Shown: piece by piece, positions 6,368 through 6,754 of the stretch
Numbering within the stretch: position 1 is the first letter of the stretch
Layout: the number at the start of each line of letters is the position of its first letter
Assembly (NCBI GenBank): GCA_964491375.1
Contig: CAZBGL010000174.1
Span: 1-6,754 of the forward strand
DNA length: 6,754 nt
DNA from: CAZBGL01 sp964491375
Lineage (GTDB): Bacteria; Desulfobacterota; Deferrisomatia; Deferrisomatales; Deferrisomataceae
Direction: 5' to 3'
Notes under the pieces: generated by a model
The model's input: the letters and a program-made list of their open reading frames with translations, nothing else
Told to the model about the DNA's origin: nothing
The model's database searches: none
Translations under genes and position numbers: made by a program

Positions 6368-6541
6368 GCGGACGGAGGCCCGCGCCCCGCCGCCGCTCGA
6401 AGACCGCGACCGGAAGATCACTCCCGCGGACTCCGCGACGGGTGCTCGGTGAACGGGTGACGAGCGGACGAACCCTGGGAACCGACTGCCTCGCCGGGGA
6501 CCCGGGCTCGTCTGGGGCCGGTGCTTAGCCCTTGGCCCGGA

Positions 6542-6570
6542 TGTGGGAGCGGCCTTCCGGCCCTTGCGCG
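6542..6570 (+). repeat. REP-like element, degenerate copy
   Basis: Starts with the 11-base word TGTGGGAGCGG shared exactly with 6677-6687, followed by GGCC-TTCC-GGCC (6551-6562), a short stem with a 4-nt loop, then TGCGCGA. The GGAG tetranucleotide ahead of a GC-rich palindrome is the usual layout of bacterial REP sequences. The second arm is imperfect, so this looks like a decayed copy. Confidence 0.5.
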
Positions 6571-6676
6571 AATCCAGGCCCCGGGCGGCGGGGGAACGTC
6601 GGCACCTCGGAGTGTCGGCCAGCGTCCTCCTGTGAGGGGCGAGAAGTGATCAGTGACGGGCTGGAAGCCTTGCCCC

Positions 6677-6702
6677 TGTGGGAGCGGGCTTCAGCCCGCG
6701 AC
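6677..6702 (+). repeat. REP-like palindromic element
   Basis: TGTGGGAGCGG leads into GCGGGCT (6684-6690) and its exact inverse AGCCCGC (6693-6699), a 7-bp perfect stem around TC, ending GAC. The GGAG tag (6681-6684) before the palindrome is typical of REP elements mobilised by RAYT (TnpA-REP) transposases in gammaproteobacteria and other high-GC bacteria. The family assignment is by motif only; no RAYT gene is in the window. Confidence 0.65.
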
Positions 6703-6725
6703 CCGGCCCGAAGGGCCACCGGCCG

Positions 6726-6746
6726 ATAGCCGAAAGCCGTTAGCCG
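6726..6746 (+). repeat. Three 7-bp tandem units NNAGCCG
   Basis: ATAGCCG, AAAGCCG and TTAGCCG follow one another without gaps, so only the first two bases vary. Related but degenerate units occur near 4353-4366. These look like members of a dispersed intergenic repeat family; the window ends 8 bp later, so the array may be part of a larger unit. Confidence 0.5.
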
Positions 6747-6754
6747 CCAATGTG

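Larger units (their letters stand above)
6368..6754. other. Intergenic region downstream of the operon
   Basis: No gene is supported; open frames on both strands here are short, Arg/Gly/Ser-rich and cross the repeats. Two weak hairpins lie close behind ubiX: CGCGG (6425-6429) / CCGCG (6433-6437), and GCTCG (6444-6448) / CGAGC (6461-6465). Neither is followed by a T-tract, so no intrinsic terminator can be called. The second half carries REP-like elements and a heptad repeat, listed separately. Confidence 0.55.

Noticed and set aside
6444..6465. Possible intrinsic terminator after ubiX
   Set aside because: Only a 5-bp stem with a 12-nt loop and no T-tract follows.

Overview
The window is a very GC-rich stretch of bacterial chromosome. 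It carries one co-directional gene cluster on the + strand, about 592 to 6367, flanked by non-coding DNA on both sides. Six genes are supported: UbiD-family protein (470 aa), KdsC-like HAD protein (180 aa), second UbiD-family protein (482 aa), an 84-aa protein, third divergent UbiD-family protein (about 447 aa), and UbiX flavin prenyltransferase (195 aa). The first four match, in order and size (about 53, 18-20, 54 and 10 kDa), the four subunits of phenylphosphate carboxylase from anaerobic phenol degraders such as Thauera aromatica. The likely reading is ppcB-ppcD-ppcA-ppcC, followed by an accessory UbiD paralogue and ubiX.

Layout: 1-465 is GC-rich with no convincing gene but has a perfect 12-bp inverted repeat. 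A sharp AT-rich island (472-514, about 26% GC) is the best promoter candidate, followed by an imperfect inverted repeat just before the first ribosome binding site. Genes 1-4 are separated by 18-26 bp and each has a good Shine-Dalgarno sequence. A 128-bp gap with degenerate repeat-like sequence precedes the third ubiD-like gene, which starts at GTG and overlaps ubiX by 8 bp. After ubiX the remaining 387 bp is non-coding, with two REP-like elements and a short heptad repeat.

How the genes would work together: UbiX prenylates reduced FMN to make prenylated FMN (prFMN), the cofactor of UbiD-type (de)carboxylases. The two UbiD subunits plus the 10-kDa protein would form the carboxylase core, and the HAD subunit would couple phosphoryl release from phenylphosphate to carboxylation, giving 4-hydroxybenzoate. 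No phenylphosphate synthase (pps) gene is present here; if the pathway is complete, those genes lie outside the window.

The points most worth a second look are residue changes: the HAD protein has His in place of the second motif-I Asp, and the third UbiD-like protein seems to have lost the metal/prFMN ligands while sitting directly against ubiX. The organism is probably an anaerobic, high-GC proteobacterium-like or Desulfobacterota-like bacterium, inferred only from base composition, the pathway and the REP-like repeats; this is a weak assignment.
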